Assembly (NCBI GenBank): GCA_902651635.1
Contig: CACRSC010001917.1
Span: 761,729 to 825,728, forward strand
Length of the DNA stretch: 64,000 bases
Source of the DNA: Mastigamoeba balamuthi
Lineage: Eukaryota; Evosea; Mastigamoebida; Mastigamoebidae
Reading direction: 5' to 3'
In this document: one piece after another, positions 1 to 10,700 of the stretch
How positions within the stretch are numbered: position 1 is the first letter of the stretch
Layout of the letters: every line of letters begins with the position of its first letter
The notes under the pieces: model-generated
The model's input: only the letters and a program-made list of their open reading frames with translations
The model's database searches: none
Told to the model about the DNA's origin: nothing
Made by a program: the position numbers and the translations under genes

Positions 1-263
1 ACTACTCTGCCTATTCATTTGTTCAACAATAGTGCGGGGCAGCAGATGGTCGGCTTTTTGAACTGTGCAAGTGGCCACATCGAGAGCCTCGCTCCTCCTG
101 TTACACCGATTTGATCTCAACCATATCTTTCTTCGACGGTTTTCGTTTCCCATTCGGGGGGCAAATGATGACGCACATTTCCTCGTTGCACTCTTGTTTC
201 TCCACACTATCTCTTCTCATCAGGTGGTAGCCCACACCACCCCCGCTCTTTCTATCAACATCT

Positions 264-1649
264 ATGCTCTTCTCGAGACGCAATCTTGTCATCGCCACGG
301 TGGTGGCCGCGTTGGCCTCTGCGCAGTCCAGGAGGGCGCCCGTGGTCATCGTGCCTGGTCTGTCCGGATCTGCGATTGAGGGCAAGGACGCTGACAAGGC
401 CAAATGGGACCGCTACTGGGCCAGCATACAGGACGAGGGCTTCCGCCTCAGCTGGGTACCAACGTTTCTCACCGTTCTCCTGTGGCTCACTGATGAGCTC
501 CCGAGTGCAGACGCTGAAGCGGTTGATGCTTGACTGGGATCCAACTTCGAATGTGTACAGCAACATCTCCGGTGTGGACATCCGTCCTATCGCCTTTGGC
601 ACAACCGATGGCATCGATTACCTCGATAAGTGCGCACCAATCCCATACGGTGTGAGATTAACTCATCTCAACGCGTGCCCACAGGACCTGGTTCGGCACA
701 GGGGTGATAGGGTCCGACTACATGCAGACGCTCATCAAGACACTCGAGGGCTATGGCTACAAGCGGAATTACGACATCGTTGGAGCGCCGTACGACTGGC
801 GGCTGCCCATGTCAGGCCTCGAGCAGACGGGCTACTTCGCGGCGCTCGAGGCCCTGATCGAGGACCTTTGCCAGAAGACAGGAGAAAAGGTCGTGGTGGT
901 CGCGCACTGCTACGGGGCGGTGATCACCAGCGCGTGGTGGTCTCGTCCAGAGGCAGACCAGGGCTGGAAGGATAAGAACCTCAAGGCTCTTGTGACCATC
1001 GCCACGCCCTGGTTCGGCGCAGGTGCTGCCGCCGAGATGGTCCTCTCGGGGTCTGCTGACAGCCTCGAGCTCTGGGGACACCCTGTGCGCAGCGTCCAAA
1101 TTCAATTGCTCAAGATTAATCGGAATGAACGTGCAGCTCCTCGACACCACACTGATGAGGAGTTGGAGCAGGACGATCGGCTCTTTCCCGCTGCTCTTCC
1201 CCAAGAGCGAGTTCGGGGATGCAGGCCACGTCTTCGTGCGCACGCCGGCGAGGCACTACACGCTCGACCAGATCGACGACCTGCTGATCGACGCGGGAGC
1301 GAACGTCTCCCGCGAGCAGCTGGCGGCGATCAGGGCTCGGGGCGACTTCGAGTTGCCAAAGCACCCGGGCGTGCGCGTCGTGTGCGTCGCCGCTACGGGC
1401 AAGAACACGACCACGGCGTACACGTACGCAGACGCCGTGAGCCCGCTGGACGGCAGGGCGCGCCCGTCCGACTGGGAGGACGGCGACGGCACTGTCCTTA
1501 CCCGCAGTGCTAAGTACTGCCTGCGGTGGAGGGAGCAGAGGCCCGACCTGCGGCTCGACTACTCCGAGTGGCCAGGAGCTGGCCACCTGGGCATCGTCAA
1601 GAAGGTGCAGTTCGTCGAGTACCTCTACGGCAGCGTTCTCACAGACTGA
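264..1649 (+). CDS. LCAT/PLA2G15-like acyltransferase (secreted)
   Basis: Four exons (264-455, 511-649, 702-1084, 1137-1649) give about 408 residues; the three introns are 52-55 nt. The protein starts with a signal peptide (MLFSRRNLVIATVVAALASA), then the family motifs PGLSGS, YLDK and GAPYDWR. The acid and base of the lipase triad are visible as GDGTV and GAGHLG near the C-terminus. The nucleophile elbow reads AHCYG, where family members have G-H-S-x-G, so Cys replaces the catalytic Ser. Known members move acyl chains between phospholipids and sterols or other acceptors in lysosomal or extracellular compartments. With Cys the protein may be a pseudoenzyme or a thiol variant. Family assignment is firm; activity is not. 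Confidence 0.85.
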
Positions 1650-1964
1650 GGGAGCACTGAGAGCTGGCTGGCGTTGTTGGGGGAAGGGGGCAATCAGCAG
1701 CGATCTCTGAAGTGACGCTGCGTGCAAAATTCCAAGTGCCCATTACATTGTTTATAGACCCGCTCGCATCATCTCAAATCGTTTGATCTTTCCATACGCG
1801 TCTCGCCTCCGAACTCAAGCTTGCGCGGGGCATCTAGTCGACTCACACCGTTATTCCGCTCGACAAAAGCGGAAAAATACCGAGCCGTACGGATCCGTCG
1901 CATATTTGGACCCGAGATAAAAGCCACCGGCGCACACGAGCCACCAGGCGCCACCCCCACCACG
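1650..1964. other. intergenic, no gene seen
   Basis: 3' flank of the acyltransferase and 5' flank of the next gene. I see no coding or RNA feature. Confidence 0.5.
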
Positions 1965-4621
1965 ATGGAGCGTTGGGCAACCCCAGTTCACAGCACCCCC
2001 GAGTGCGAGCGAGCTGCCTTCCGCAGCGCCTGGCGCACCATGGACGCCAACCAAGGCACCCGGAGCCCTCCACAGCCCCTCCCCCCTACTACTCCCCCCT
2101 ACACTACACCCCATCTGAACGGCACGGGTCCTCCGCAGAGAAGAAGATCAACGAGGGCGGCGCGTGGGACCAGGTGGCCAAGCAGGTGGCCTCGGCCCCC
2201 AGGCAGCCCGTCCCGCCCGCCCGGAGGCCCAGCGTCGGCAGCGCCGGGGCAGCGCAGCAGGGGGCGCACGCCTCTCCTCCCCGCAGCGGGCCGTCGGGGG
2301 CGCCCGGCACGCAGCCCGGAGCGCACGCGAGCGCGGGCCCGGGGGCACAGCCGGCCAAGGCGGGGTCGGCGACGTCCCCGCGGGCGCCGCGGCCGGCCAA
2401 GAAGGCGCCCGAGCCCCAGGAGGACCTCTGGGCGATGATGGCCAAGCCCGTCTCCCCCCCCACCTCGCCGTCGGTGTCGCCCAAGCCGCACCCGCAGCCG
2501 CTGCTCTCGCCCTCGGTGTCGCCCAACCTGCAGCAGCAGATGCTGCACCAGGCGGCGGCAGGGGCGGGGGCGGAGCCCGCGGCCAAGATCGGGACGCCTG
2601 CGAGCGCCAAGAAGTTCGCGGCGCCGCCCAAGGTGATGTGGAGAAGGCTGACGCTGAGGCAGGCGCTCGAGGAGGTGCTGCCGCCGCCGCCCCTCGAGTA
2701 CGCGGGGCCCGTGCTGGGCGACGGCGCCAGGCCGAGCGTGGAGCTGGCGAGGGAGATCGCAGAGGCCGCGCTGAGGGGCCAGGCGCTGCACGCGGGGTAC
2801 GTGGACCGCGTGCTGGCGCTGGCGTGGAGGCACCTCAAGGAGGAGTGCGCGCCGCTCATGCGCACGGCCGTGCCCGAGGACGGCAAGCTCGTCGTCGTGG
2901 GCGACCTCCACGGGCAGCTGACCGACCTCGTCACGATCCTCGCCAAGCACGGCTGGCCCTCGGAGACGACGCACTACCTCTTCAACGGCGATTTCATCGG
3001 TGAATTCAATTGAATTCCGAACTCGATTCCACACACAGCCGGGAAACTCAAGCACGCGCCGTATCGCAGACCGCGGGCCGCACGGGATCGAGGTGCTGCT
3101 GGTGCTGTACGTGCTGAGGATGGCGCTGCCCGGGAGCGTGTTCCTGAACCGCGGGAACCACGAGGAGAAGTACATCTGCGAGGGCTACGAGTTCAAGGAC
3201 CAGGTGACGCGCAAGTACAGCGACAAGGAGTTCGTTCTGGCCTGCAAGACGTTCAAGTACCTCCCGCTCGCCACGCTGATCACGGACCGGTCGATCCTGG
3301 TCGTCCACGGGGGCCTCCCGGACACCAGAGGCCTCCCGCTGAGCGCCATCGAGCAGGCCAAGAGGGTCAACCCGCACGACGTTGAGGGCGCCAACTCGAA
3401 CCTGCTCAAGGCCCTCCTGTGGGGCGACCCGCGCCCCGAGGACGGCTGCGAGCCCAACGAGGTCCGCGGGGCCGGGTTCTTCTTCGGCCCCGACATCACC
3501 GCGGCCTTCCTCAGCGCCAACAAGCTCCGCGCCATCATCCGCTCGCACGAGGTCGCGCAGGATGGCGTCGCGTGGACGCACGGCGGGCAGTTGGCCACCG
3601 TCTTCTCCGCGTCCAACTACTGCGGGTCCAGCGACAACAAGGGGGCCGTCCTTGTCCTCCAGGGCGAGGAGACGCTCGAGTACAAGTACTTCGCCTCGAC
3701 CTCGGTGGACGAGCAGATGTCGGAGAAGTGCAAGATGCAGACGGTGGAGATGATCAGGCGCGAGATCTTCGCGCAGAGGCACAAGCTCGTCGTCGAGTTC
3801 TCCAAGGCCAAGAGCGAGCACAACGGCAGCGTCTCGGTGGCGGACTTCGCGGCCGTGATGGCCAAGGTGATCGAGCCGACGCTGAGGTGGGACGTGCTTT
3901 GGTCGTACTTTACCCAGGAGAAGATGGGGAGGATCCACTACGTCAAGTTCCTGGACAACTACCGCATCATTCCCCAGGGCACGCTCTGGACCGAGTGGGC
4001 AGAGGACATCGTCGTCCGCCTCTGCCAGCGCATGCACGAGACGCAGAACGAGCTCAAAGACGGTGCCTTGCCCCCCATCACTACAGGAGGAGGGACGCAA
4101 CTAACTGCGAGCCCCGGACAGCCTTCTCACAGTTTGACACCGACGGCAACGGGGTGCTGTCGTACAAGGAGTTCTACGAGGCGCTGAGCAAGTTCAGCCT
4201 GGGGCTGACAGCGGAGCAGATCTACGACCTGTTCAACGTCATCGACACGGACCAGAGCGGCACGCTGAGCCTCAAGGAGTTCCTGGGCTACTTCGAGCGC
4301 CTGTTCCAGGCAGCCACAGCCAAGTGCAGGGCGGACTCTGCTGACGGAGGCGTCAGCGCCCTCTCCGCCGCGGCCCTGTCGGACATCGGGAGGGTTCTGA
4401 GGAACAACAAGATACAGATCCGCAGGTTCTTCGAGCAGATGGACGTGGACCTCTCAGGGGACATCTCGATGACCGAGTTCCGCGTGGGCATGTCTGTCGT
4501 CAGCAAGCTCCTCGAGGCGCCCCTCAGCGAGCAGCAGATCGAGAAGCTGTTCAAGCTCATCGACAGCGACGGCAACGGCGCCATCTCGATCGAGGAGCTG
4601 GACAAGGCGTTCTCGTGTTAG
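1965..4621 (+). CDS. PPP-family Ser/Thr phosphatase with EF-hands (PPEF/RdgC-like)
   Basis: Likely exons 1965-1985, 2027-2999, 3070-4062 and 4122-4621, about 828 residues. The N-terminal ~240 residues are Pro/Ala/Ser-rich and disordered. The catalytic core has every PPP signature: GDLHGQ, GDFIDRG (rebuilt exactly across the 70-nt intron at 3000-3069), RGNHE, VHGGLP, RSHE and FSASNYCG. Four EF-hand loops follow at the C-terminus (DTDGNGVLSYKE, DTDQSGTLSLKE, DVDLSGDISMTE, DSDGNGAISIEE), all with good calcium ligands; intron 4063-4121 splits the first hand. The arrangement matches PPEF/RdgC, so calcium control is expected. The start is uncertain: the ATG at 1965 needs a 41-nt intron, and no other in-frame ATG precedes the disordered region. 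Confidence 0.9.
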
Positions 4622-4804
4622 TTTCCGGCAAGAGGCTGTGTCCCGTGCAGAGCAGAGGGGTTTGGGGGACTATCTCATCTGGCACCCTTTGCGCAACTGC
4701 ACAACATCACACTCACGGACTGGAATTACCATTGACGTCTGAGAAACAAATGCCACCTTTGCTTGGAAGCTAACATGGCTCTCACTACTATTCATTCAGC
4801 CGCC

Positions 4805-4865
4805 GAGCCCTAGCTAGGGACCCACAGCGAGGTCTCCATCTCTCGCTCCTTCTCCTGCACGTCCT
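4805..4865 (-). pseudogene. F1 family exon 2 fragment
   Basis: The reverse complement closely matches exon 2 of the intact F1 genes (for example 24597-24650), including GGAGAAGGAGCG and GATGGAGACC. It is a short remnant with no flanking exons. The rest of 4622-5159 holds no gene I can recognise. Confidence 0.6.
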
Positions 4866-5159
4866 TCGTCACGTCCACAGTGGTGAGGTAGGTACGACCA
4901 GGAGAGCTGTTGTCTCCGACTTTCCCCCGTGCACCGCAGCCGCCGTTCCGCTCGTCGCCAACCCCTTCCAGTGGCCTACCAGAGACACCCGCCCCTCATC
5001 GTAGTCCCGAATTGTACGGCCGTTATTCTGATGGCTGGGGCTTGGTGTTTCTTCATCTGACGCCCTACAGTTAGTTGGAGGTGAATGGCGGACGGAATCA
5101 CTGGTCTGAATTCAACTAGAGTTCCCCATGCAGGGAATCGAATCGCTACAGCGTCGCCA

Positions 5160-5750
5160 TCATCAAGCGCTACAGCTCATCGGAGTTGTCGAATCCGCCC
5201 CCGGTTCCGTGCGTGTCAGCAAAGGACCCAGGCGTGCACCCGCGCGGCCCGGGAGGTGCATGTAAGGACAACGAGGATGGTGGAGGCAAAGAGGAGGCCG
5301 TGTCGCACAGAGGGCTGTGGCGGCCCCGCGGAAGCCCTGGCCGTCGTAGCAATCGATGATGCTGTCATCGATCGACGCTTAGCCACCCAGGTGGACCTCA
5401 GCGGGCTTCCCTGGCCCGGATCACCCGCTCAACACCGGCGCGCCGATCACAGGGAAGCCCGCCGAGGTCCACCTGGACGGCGACGCGTCGATCGATGACA
5501 GGATTATCGACTGCTACGACGGCCAGGGCTTCCTCGGGGTCGCCACGGAGGAGACTGTGACGAGTTGGCTCTCGCACTCGGGCCTAAGCGCCCCGGACGC
5601 GGTGGAGATGGACGTGGCGCTGCTGAGGGGCCGCGTAGCCGACCTCGACGAGCAGCTGAGGCGGTCCGAGGCGCGCCCCGTCTTCTCGGTGAGCTCTCGT
5701 CGAGCCTGCGGACACGCGGACGCAAGCGGCTGGAAGAGTGTGTGAAGTGA
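5160..5750. pseudogene. Two F1 fragments joined head-to-head
   Basis: Bases 5160-5416 on the minus strand match the exon 3, intron 3 and exon 4 region of F1 (compare 8151-8390). Bases 5450-5745 on the plus strand match exon 3 and then coiled-coil sequence. Sequence around the centre (near 5417-5450) is therefore an imperfect inverted repeat of about 95 bp per arm; both arms carry GCTTCCCTGG/CCAGGGAAGC and the ATCGATCGA block. Reading frames are broken. Confidence 0.65.
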
Positions 5751-5780
5751 AATGAGTGGGGGCGAGGTGTCTGTCTGCCA

Positions 5781-5890
5781 ATTCTCGGAGCGGTTGGCCT
5801 GTGACGTGCGGCGTGCGTGCCGGTGACATCACAAGGAAATGTGCCGCCTGTCCAACCGGTCCACGCACATGTCACTGCATACCCCGTGAG
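5781..5890 (+). repeat. Dispersed CRE-like repeat, copy 1
   Basis: This ~100-bp segment contains TGTGACGTGCGGCGTGCG followed by GGTGACATCACAAGG. Similar copies lie at 10415-10525 and 49283-49390. Each has two half-sites resembling TGACGTCA spaced ~15 bp apart, and each sits near broken F1/F2 material. Function is unknown: it may be an old promoter or the end of a repeat unit. Confidence 0.5.
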
Positions 5891-5954
5891 TTCATCGACT
5901 CACTCACTACATTTGGAGAGCCGTCCACAGTATACCGATTGGAACCACAGAAAC

Positions 5955-6165
5955 AGAATCTGCCAAAAGCAAGAAGGCAAAGCTGGCCTTTGCCCGGGCA
6001 GGCCCCCACGGCCACGCTGCGCACAGACGAAGGCGTGCATCCTGGGTCTGTGTCCCAGCACCTGTGGATCCCAGTCATCTGGACGGCGAGTAGCTGGACA
6101 AGGCGTTCTGGTGCTAGTGGCCTCCAAGACACAGCGTCTCGTGCAGAGCAATGGAACCTCTATCG
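5955..6165. pseudogene. Patchwork of neighbouring gene ends
   Basis: Bases 5965-6025 match the coding strand of the C-terminus of the receptor kinase (complement of 10735-10820: GCAAGAAGGC, GCGGCCACGCTGCG-like). Bases 6033-6060 match the opposite strand of the same gene (TGTGTCCCAGCAC). Bases 6085-6150 match the end and 3' flank of the phosphatase at 4592-4655 (AGCTGGACAAGGCGTTCT, then GTGCAGAGCA). Several differences are CpG to CpA/TpG. No open reading frame survives. Confidence 0.55.
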
Positions 6166-6249
6166 CACAACTCCTGATAATCACAGACCCACGGAAACAG
6201 AACACCCAAAAACCGTGGGGTTGCGAGCCATGGCTTGACGACTGTATCG

Positions 6250-6845
6250 CAATGAGGTGAGTGTCTCCTCGAGCGCTCTGCACCGCAGGTCCTTCTCGGT
6301 CATCTGCCCGGCGAGCCCGCGGGCGCGCTCGCGCAGCCGCCTCGCCTCGACCGCCCGTGATGCCAACGAGCTGCACGCGGTCGCCGAGGCGGCCAGGGAG
6401 GCCGTGGCGGCCGTGGTATCACTGCAGTGGTCCTCGGGGCGCAGCTGATGGTAGAGGCAGGGCTTCTGCGCAAGCGCATCCGCGGGCTCGACGTACAGAT
6501 CTCCGAGAAGGGCCTGCGGAGCAGGGTGCTGGAGGAGGCCCGCGCGACGGACGGCGGCTGCCGAGCGTGACAGTGATCCCGTGCTGGGCGAGGGCGGCGG
6601 AGGTGCTGCTGGCCAGTGTGGAGGTGCGGCGGGGTTGCTGCGCGAGTTCAGTGGCACGGAGCTGCTGGGCCTACTCGTTTGTCTGTCGGTGCGGGGCACG
6701 GGAGGCCCCGCTGTCCCCCTCGTGCCAGAGAGCGAACGTCGTCATCCCGGCCGTGCAGCTGCGAGGGCAAAGTGCCGTGGCCGGCGGCAGACACGTGCTG
6801 CCAGCTGGCCAGCAGCTGTGCGTCTCGGGGCGTCCACGAGGTACC
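6250..6845. pseudogene. F1 coiled-coil fragments, head-to-head
   Basis: Bases 6250-6435 on the minus strand encode coiled-coil sequence like intact F1 (SRAVEARRLRERARGL, then CRALEE). From about 6435 the plus strand carries a second version (RKRIRGLDVQISEKGLRS, then RVLEEARAT), followed by a broken C-terminal domain. Frames are interrupted. Confidence 0.6.
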
Positions 6846-7388
6846 TGNCCGGCGAGCCCGCGGGCGCGCTCGCGCAGCCGCCTCGCCTCGACCGCCCGTG
6901 ATGCCAACGAGCTGCACGCGGTCGCCGAGGCGGCCAGGGAGGCCGTGGCGGCCGTGGTATCACTGCAGTGGTCCTCGGGGCGCAGCTGATGGTAGAGGCA
7001 GGGCTTCTGCGCAAGCGCATCCGCGGGCTCGACGTACAGATCTCCGAGAAGGGCCTGCGGAGCAGGGTGCTGGAGGAGGCCCGCGCGACGGACGGCGGCT
7101 GCCGAGCGTGACAGTGATCCCGTGCTGGGCGAGGGCGGCGGAGGTGCTGCTGGCCAGTGTGGAGGTGCGGCGGGGTTGCTGCGCGAGTTCAGTGGCACGG
7201 AGCTGCTGGGCCTACTCGTTTGTCTGCCGGTGCGGGGCACGGGAGGCCCCGCTGTCCCCCTCGTGCCAGAGAGCGAACGTCGTCATCCCGGCCGTGCAGC
7301 TGCGAGGGCAAAGTGCCGTGGCCGGCGGCAGACACGTGCTGCCAGCTGGCCAGCAGCTGTGCGTCTCGGGGCGTCCACGAGGTACCTG
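6304..7388 (+). repeat. 541-bp tandem duplication with an ambiguous base at the junction
   Basis: Bases 6304-6844 recur at 6845-7385. I see one substitution (TCTGTCGG versus TCTGCCGG near 6685/7226) and one N at 6848, exactly at the start of the second copy. The N suggests a join between contigs or alleles rather than a true duplication, but a recent tandem duplication cannot be excluded. Confidence 0.85.
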
Positions 7389-7484
7389 AGCTGCGCCACC
7401 TCAGCACCCCTCTCCAGCTCTGCGATGCGGATAGATATGCTGAGCATGCTATGGGGACTGCGACGACGTGCTGCTGGCGATGTG

Positions 7485-7673
7485 TACATGCCACAAGAGT
7501 TCCCCAGGGAGGTAATCGAATCGCTCCAGGGAGCGCCCTCGTCACTAGCAGGAAATCGGCAGGTGACGTCCCGGACTGGAACATGCTGGGGGGCCCCCAG
7601 TAAGGAAGGGGGTCAGAAACGTATTCAAGCCCCGAAAGCAAACACTGCCAAGCCATCCAAGACCTTCTGCACC
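7485..7673 (+). promoter_or_regulatory. Conserved upstream region of F1 gene A
   Basis: About 190 bp before the ATG is alignable with the region before F1 gene B (reverse complement of 24964-25140). Shared blocks include AATCGCT, GCAGGTGACGTCC, a TAAGGAA segment, CAGAAACGTATTC and AAGCCATCC. Conservation beyond the coding region, with an intact TGACGTC core, suggests a promoter copied along with the gene. Confidence 0.5.
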
Positions 7674-9757
7674 ATGTCCCTGGTTGACAACCCCTTCCTG
7701 TGGTCGACCGACGACCTCGCCGAGCCCGTCCTCGTCATCGGCAGCGGCCGCGACACGCTCGCCAGGCTCTGGAAGCGCCTGCGCGGCATCTCCATCACGC
7801 GCACCGTCGTCCAGGTCACCGCGGACGCGCTCCTGCCCTCGGACGGCGTTCGCACAGTCCCGGCGGCAACCCCGATCACCCCAGCAGTCTCGCAGAGTGC
7901 GCACACAGCTCTCCCGCGCCTTGAATTGATGAGGAATCAAACTCTCATATCGATTCCGAAATCCGCAGCGCCCAAGGTCTCTCCCGACGCCACCACCGAC
8001 GCGGGGTCATGCATGGGGGCCTACATCTCCCCCGCCTTCTCCGGCGCGACCGCGTGCTGTGCGAAATTTGTTTTTTCACTGCACGGACTTGTTTATTTAG
8101 CACATTCCATGGCCCGGTTCACCCGCTCAACACCGGCGCGCCGATCACAGGGAAGCCCGAGGTCCACCTCGACGGCTACGCGCCGATCGCCGAATGCATC
8201 ACCGACTGCTACGATGGCCAGGGGTTCCGCGGGGTCGCCACCGCCCTCTGTGCGACAAGGCCTCCTCTTTGCCTCCACAATCCTCGTTGTCCTTACATGC
8301 ACGTCGCGGGCCGCGCGGGTGCACGCCAGGGTCCTTTGCCGACACGCACGGAACCGGGGGCGGATTCGACGACTCCGATGAGCTGCCCTCGCACTCGTAC
8401 CTCAGCGCCGCCGCCGACGCTGCGGAGATGGACGTCGCCACGGACGTGGTCGCCGAGAAGTCGAGCCGCGCGACATTCATGGAGCTCGCCCAGATGGTGG
8501 TCGAGCGCATCAGCGGCATGGTGAAGATGCCCGAGCGCATGAAGACCACCGACGGCGACGTGGCGGCGGTGGAGGCGCTGGCCGAGGAGAGTGCGCCACG
8601 AATTTGCTTTGATGCCGAGAAAAACGCAGCCTCATCCTCGTTCTCGCGCAGGGGCGCCCGCCGACACGCACGAGGGGCGCGACATCGCACGCAGCCACCG
8701 CGTCATCTATGGACCCCGCTGCCCCTTCCTGCGCGACACCTCCGCGCTCTGTGCGGCTTCTTGTTCCCGCCCACCGCTGGATTTCCCGCGCTCACACGTC
8801 ACGCGCTGACGTTGCCCTCTTGGTCCGCGCGGGCCCTTCCCAGGGTGCTCTCCCGACTCGCTCGACGTCGTCGCATCCGCCGAGACGCCCGCGCCCGTCG
8901 CGTCCTTGAGCGTCCCGACGCCCTTCGCAATGCCGGCGGTGCCCGCGGCCGCCGCCGAGCCCAGCGCCAGCTTCCCGGAGCAGCAGCGCGACACCGAGGT
9001 CAACGGCGACGCCAGCGAGCACGGCGCCGACGTCCCCGAGGCCATCCCGCTGCTCCCGGGGGCCCGCGACGAGCCCTCGGTCGCCGTCGACCGCTCAGCC
9101 GACGACGAGCTGCGCGCGGCCCTCGCGGCGGCCGAGGCGGCCAGGAAGGCCATGGCGGCCGAGCTGGCGGCGCTGAAGAACCACGTGGCCGCCCTCGAGA
9201 CGCAGCTCACGCAGTCGGAAGAGCGCGGCCAGGCGCTCATTGCGGCCTCGGCGTCGAGAGCGGTGGAGGCGGGGAGGTTGCTCGAGCGCGTCCGCGAGCT
9301 CGACGGGCAGCTCGCCGAGAAGGGCCCGAGGAGCACGGCGCTCGAGGACGCCCGCGCGACGGCGGTGGCCGAGCGGGACAGCGAGCGCGTGCTGGCGAGG
9401 GTGGCGACGGTGCTGCTGCGCCAGAGCGGCGGCTCGGGGCTGCTGGGCCGCGCGGTGGTCGTGCGCGGCCTGCGCGGCGACCCCGCCCTGGGCGCCCTCT
9501 GCAGGCTCGTCCTCCCGAGCGGCCCCGACACCGCCCTGCCCCGCCGCCGCAGGTCGTCCGCCCCCAAGCCCCCCGAGCCCGTCCGCGTCATCGCCCTCTC
9601 GCCTGGCAACGCCCTGTGCGTCTTCGCCAGGGCCGCCGACGCCGTCGCCGCTGCCTCGCTCATCGCGGGCGCCCCGCTCGTCGACGTCGCCGGCGCCGCG
9701 TCCGAGGTCGGGGCGTGGGTGGCGTCGGACCTGCTGTGCCCCGGCAGCGCCGTCTAG
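7674..9757 (+). CDS. F1 family protein, gene A (unrecognised; coiled coil plus C-terminal alpha/beta domain)
   Basis: Six exons (7674-7896, 7969-8058, 8151-8249, 8330-8590, 8652-8750, 8844-9757) give about 561 residues. Every intron is phase 1 and begins GTGCG. I do not recognise the N-terminal ~280 residues (starts MSLVDNPFLWST; later GRDIARS and YGPRCPFLRD). A Glu/Ala/Arg-rich coiled coil covers roughly residues 350-450. The end is an alpha/beta domain (RAVVVRGLRG ... VRVIALSPGNALCVFARA) with a strand-helix-strand pattern reminiscent of an RRM; that is inference only. Gene B at 22894-24963 has the same six exons. Here the intron 3 acceptor used by gene B is destroyed (ACAG to ACAT at 8295-8298), but an AG at 8328-8329 keeps the frame and skips about ten residues. 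Confidence 0.75.
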
Positions 9758-9794
9758 TCTGCCGGTGTTGCCTCCCGTCGACTCAGGGGAGGCC

Positions 9795-9875
9795 TGGAGC
9801 TGTGGGCGCGTCCACGTGCGAGTTGAATCGCGATCCATTGCTCCGCTCCTCCGCGAGACCCAACAGCGATTGCCG
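9795..9875 (+). repeat. Shared F1/F2 3' tag
   Basis: Downstream of the stop lies GAGTTGAATCGCGATCC ... GCGAGACCCAACAG. Related copies follow other F1 and F2 members at 14648-14705 and 22780-22850 (minus), and 47485-47525 and 51661-51712 (plus). It could be a 3'-UTR processing signal or the edge of a mobile unit. Confidence 0.6.
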
Positions 9876-10029
9876 AGTGTAGTTTGCAGCTCTATTTGAG
9901 AGTTGATTGCGTTCTGTTGACCCGATATATGGAGACAAACATGGTGTCTGGATACCAGAGCGAGGTGGTGCTCTTGCAATGATGCACTCTCGTCGTGGTT
10001 GTGGACTTGCGGGGCGGCTAAGGCAGATG

Positions 10030-10525
10030 AATGACACTACTGACCCTCCTCCGCGGCCATCACCTTCAGCTGAAGCCTGGCCCACCGTCAAAGAGACGAC
10101 CAGGCCCCGCAGACCCCCCCCCCGATTCAATCGCGAGCCCTCCATCGTCTGCCTCGTCGTCGGCCGAGCGCGGTCACTGTGTGAGGCAGCCGAGGGGCCT
10201 TGGAGGCCGAGGTGGCGCTGCTGAGGGGTCACGACATCGAGGAGCTGCTGGACCAGTCTGAGGCGTTTGGCGTCGAGATCCGACGAGGAGCTCGCGGAGA
10301 AGGTCCTGGGCTGCAGGACGCAGGCCCTATTCGTCGCGCTCGGACGGAGCCCTCGCCCCGATCTCCTCGAGTGCCTTGTATATGAAATGCCGGGTGAGTG
10401 TCGACCCACAGCGCAATTCTCGGAGGCCTGTGACGTGTGGCGTTCGTGCCGGTGACATCACAAGGAAATGTACCCTCTGTTCACCGGACCACAATAAACG
10501 CATGACACTCCCTACCACGTGAGAT
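10030..10525 (+). pseudogene. F1 debris ending in CRE-like repeat copy 2
   Basis: Bases 10198-10330 encode a broken coiled-coil piece (EAEVALLRGHDIEELLDQSE) similar to the fragment at 5600-5690. It runs into the dispersed repeat at 10415-10525 (TGTGACGTGTGGCG, GGTGACATCACAAGG, CATGACACTCCCTACC). No intact frame. The remainder to 10700 holds nothing I recognise. Confidence 0.5.
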
Positions 10526-10700
10526 CCTCATTTTGACGTTGGGGGAGACCGGTCCCGCAGTGTTCCGAAGACTACATTCGTATCCCTCAAAGAGAAATGA
10601 CGCAGCAGCGCTAAACTATTGCAATTCCGGTTCTGCAGAGGAGGATGAAAAGGCAAACAGGTACAGATGTGTTGCTATACGTAAGAAGCTCAGGCGCTCG

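Noticed and set aside
5417-5450. Attachment site or rho-independent terminator at the palindrome
   Set aside because: The inverted repeat is explained by two opposed F1 fragments; this is eukaryotic DNA with introns.
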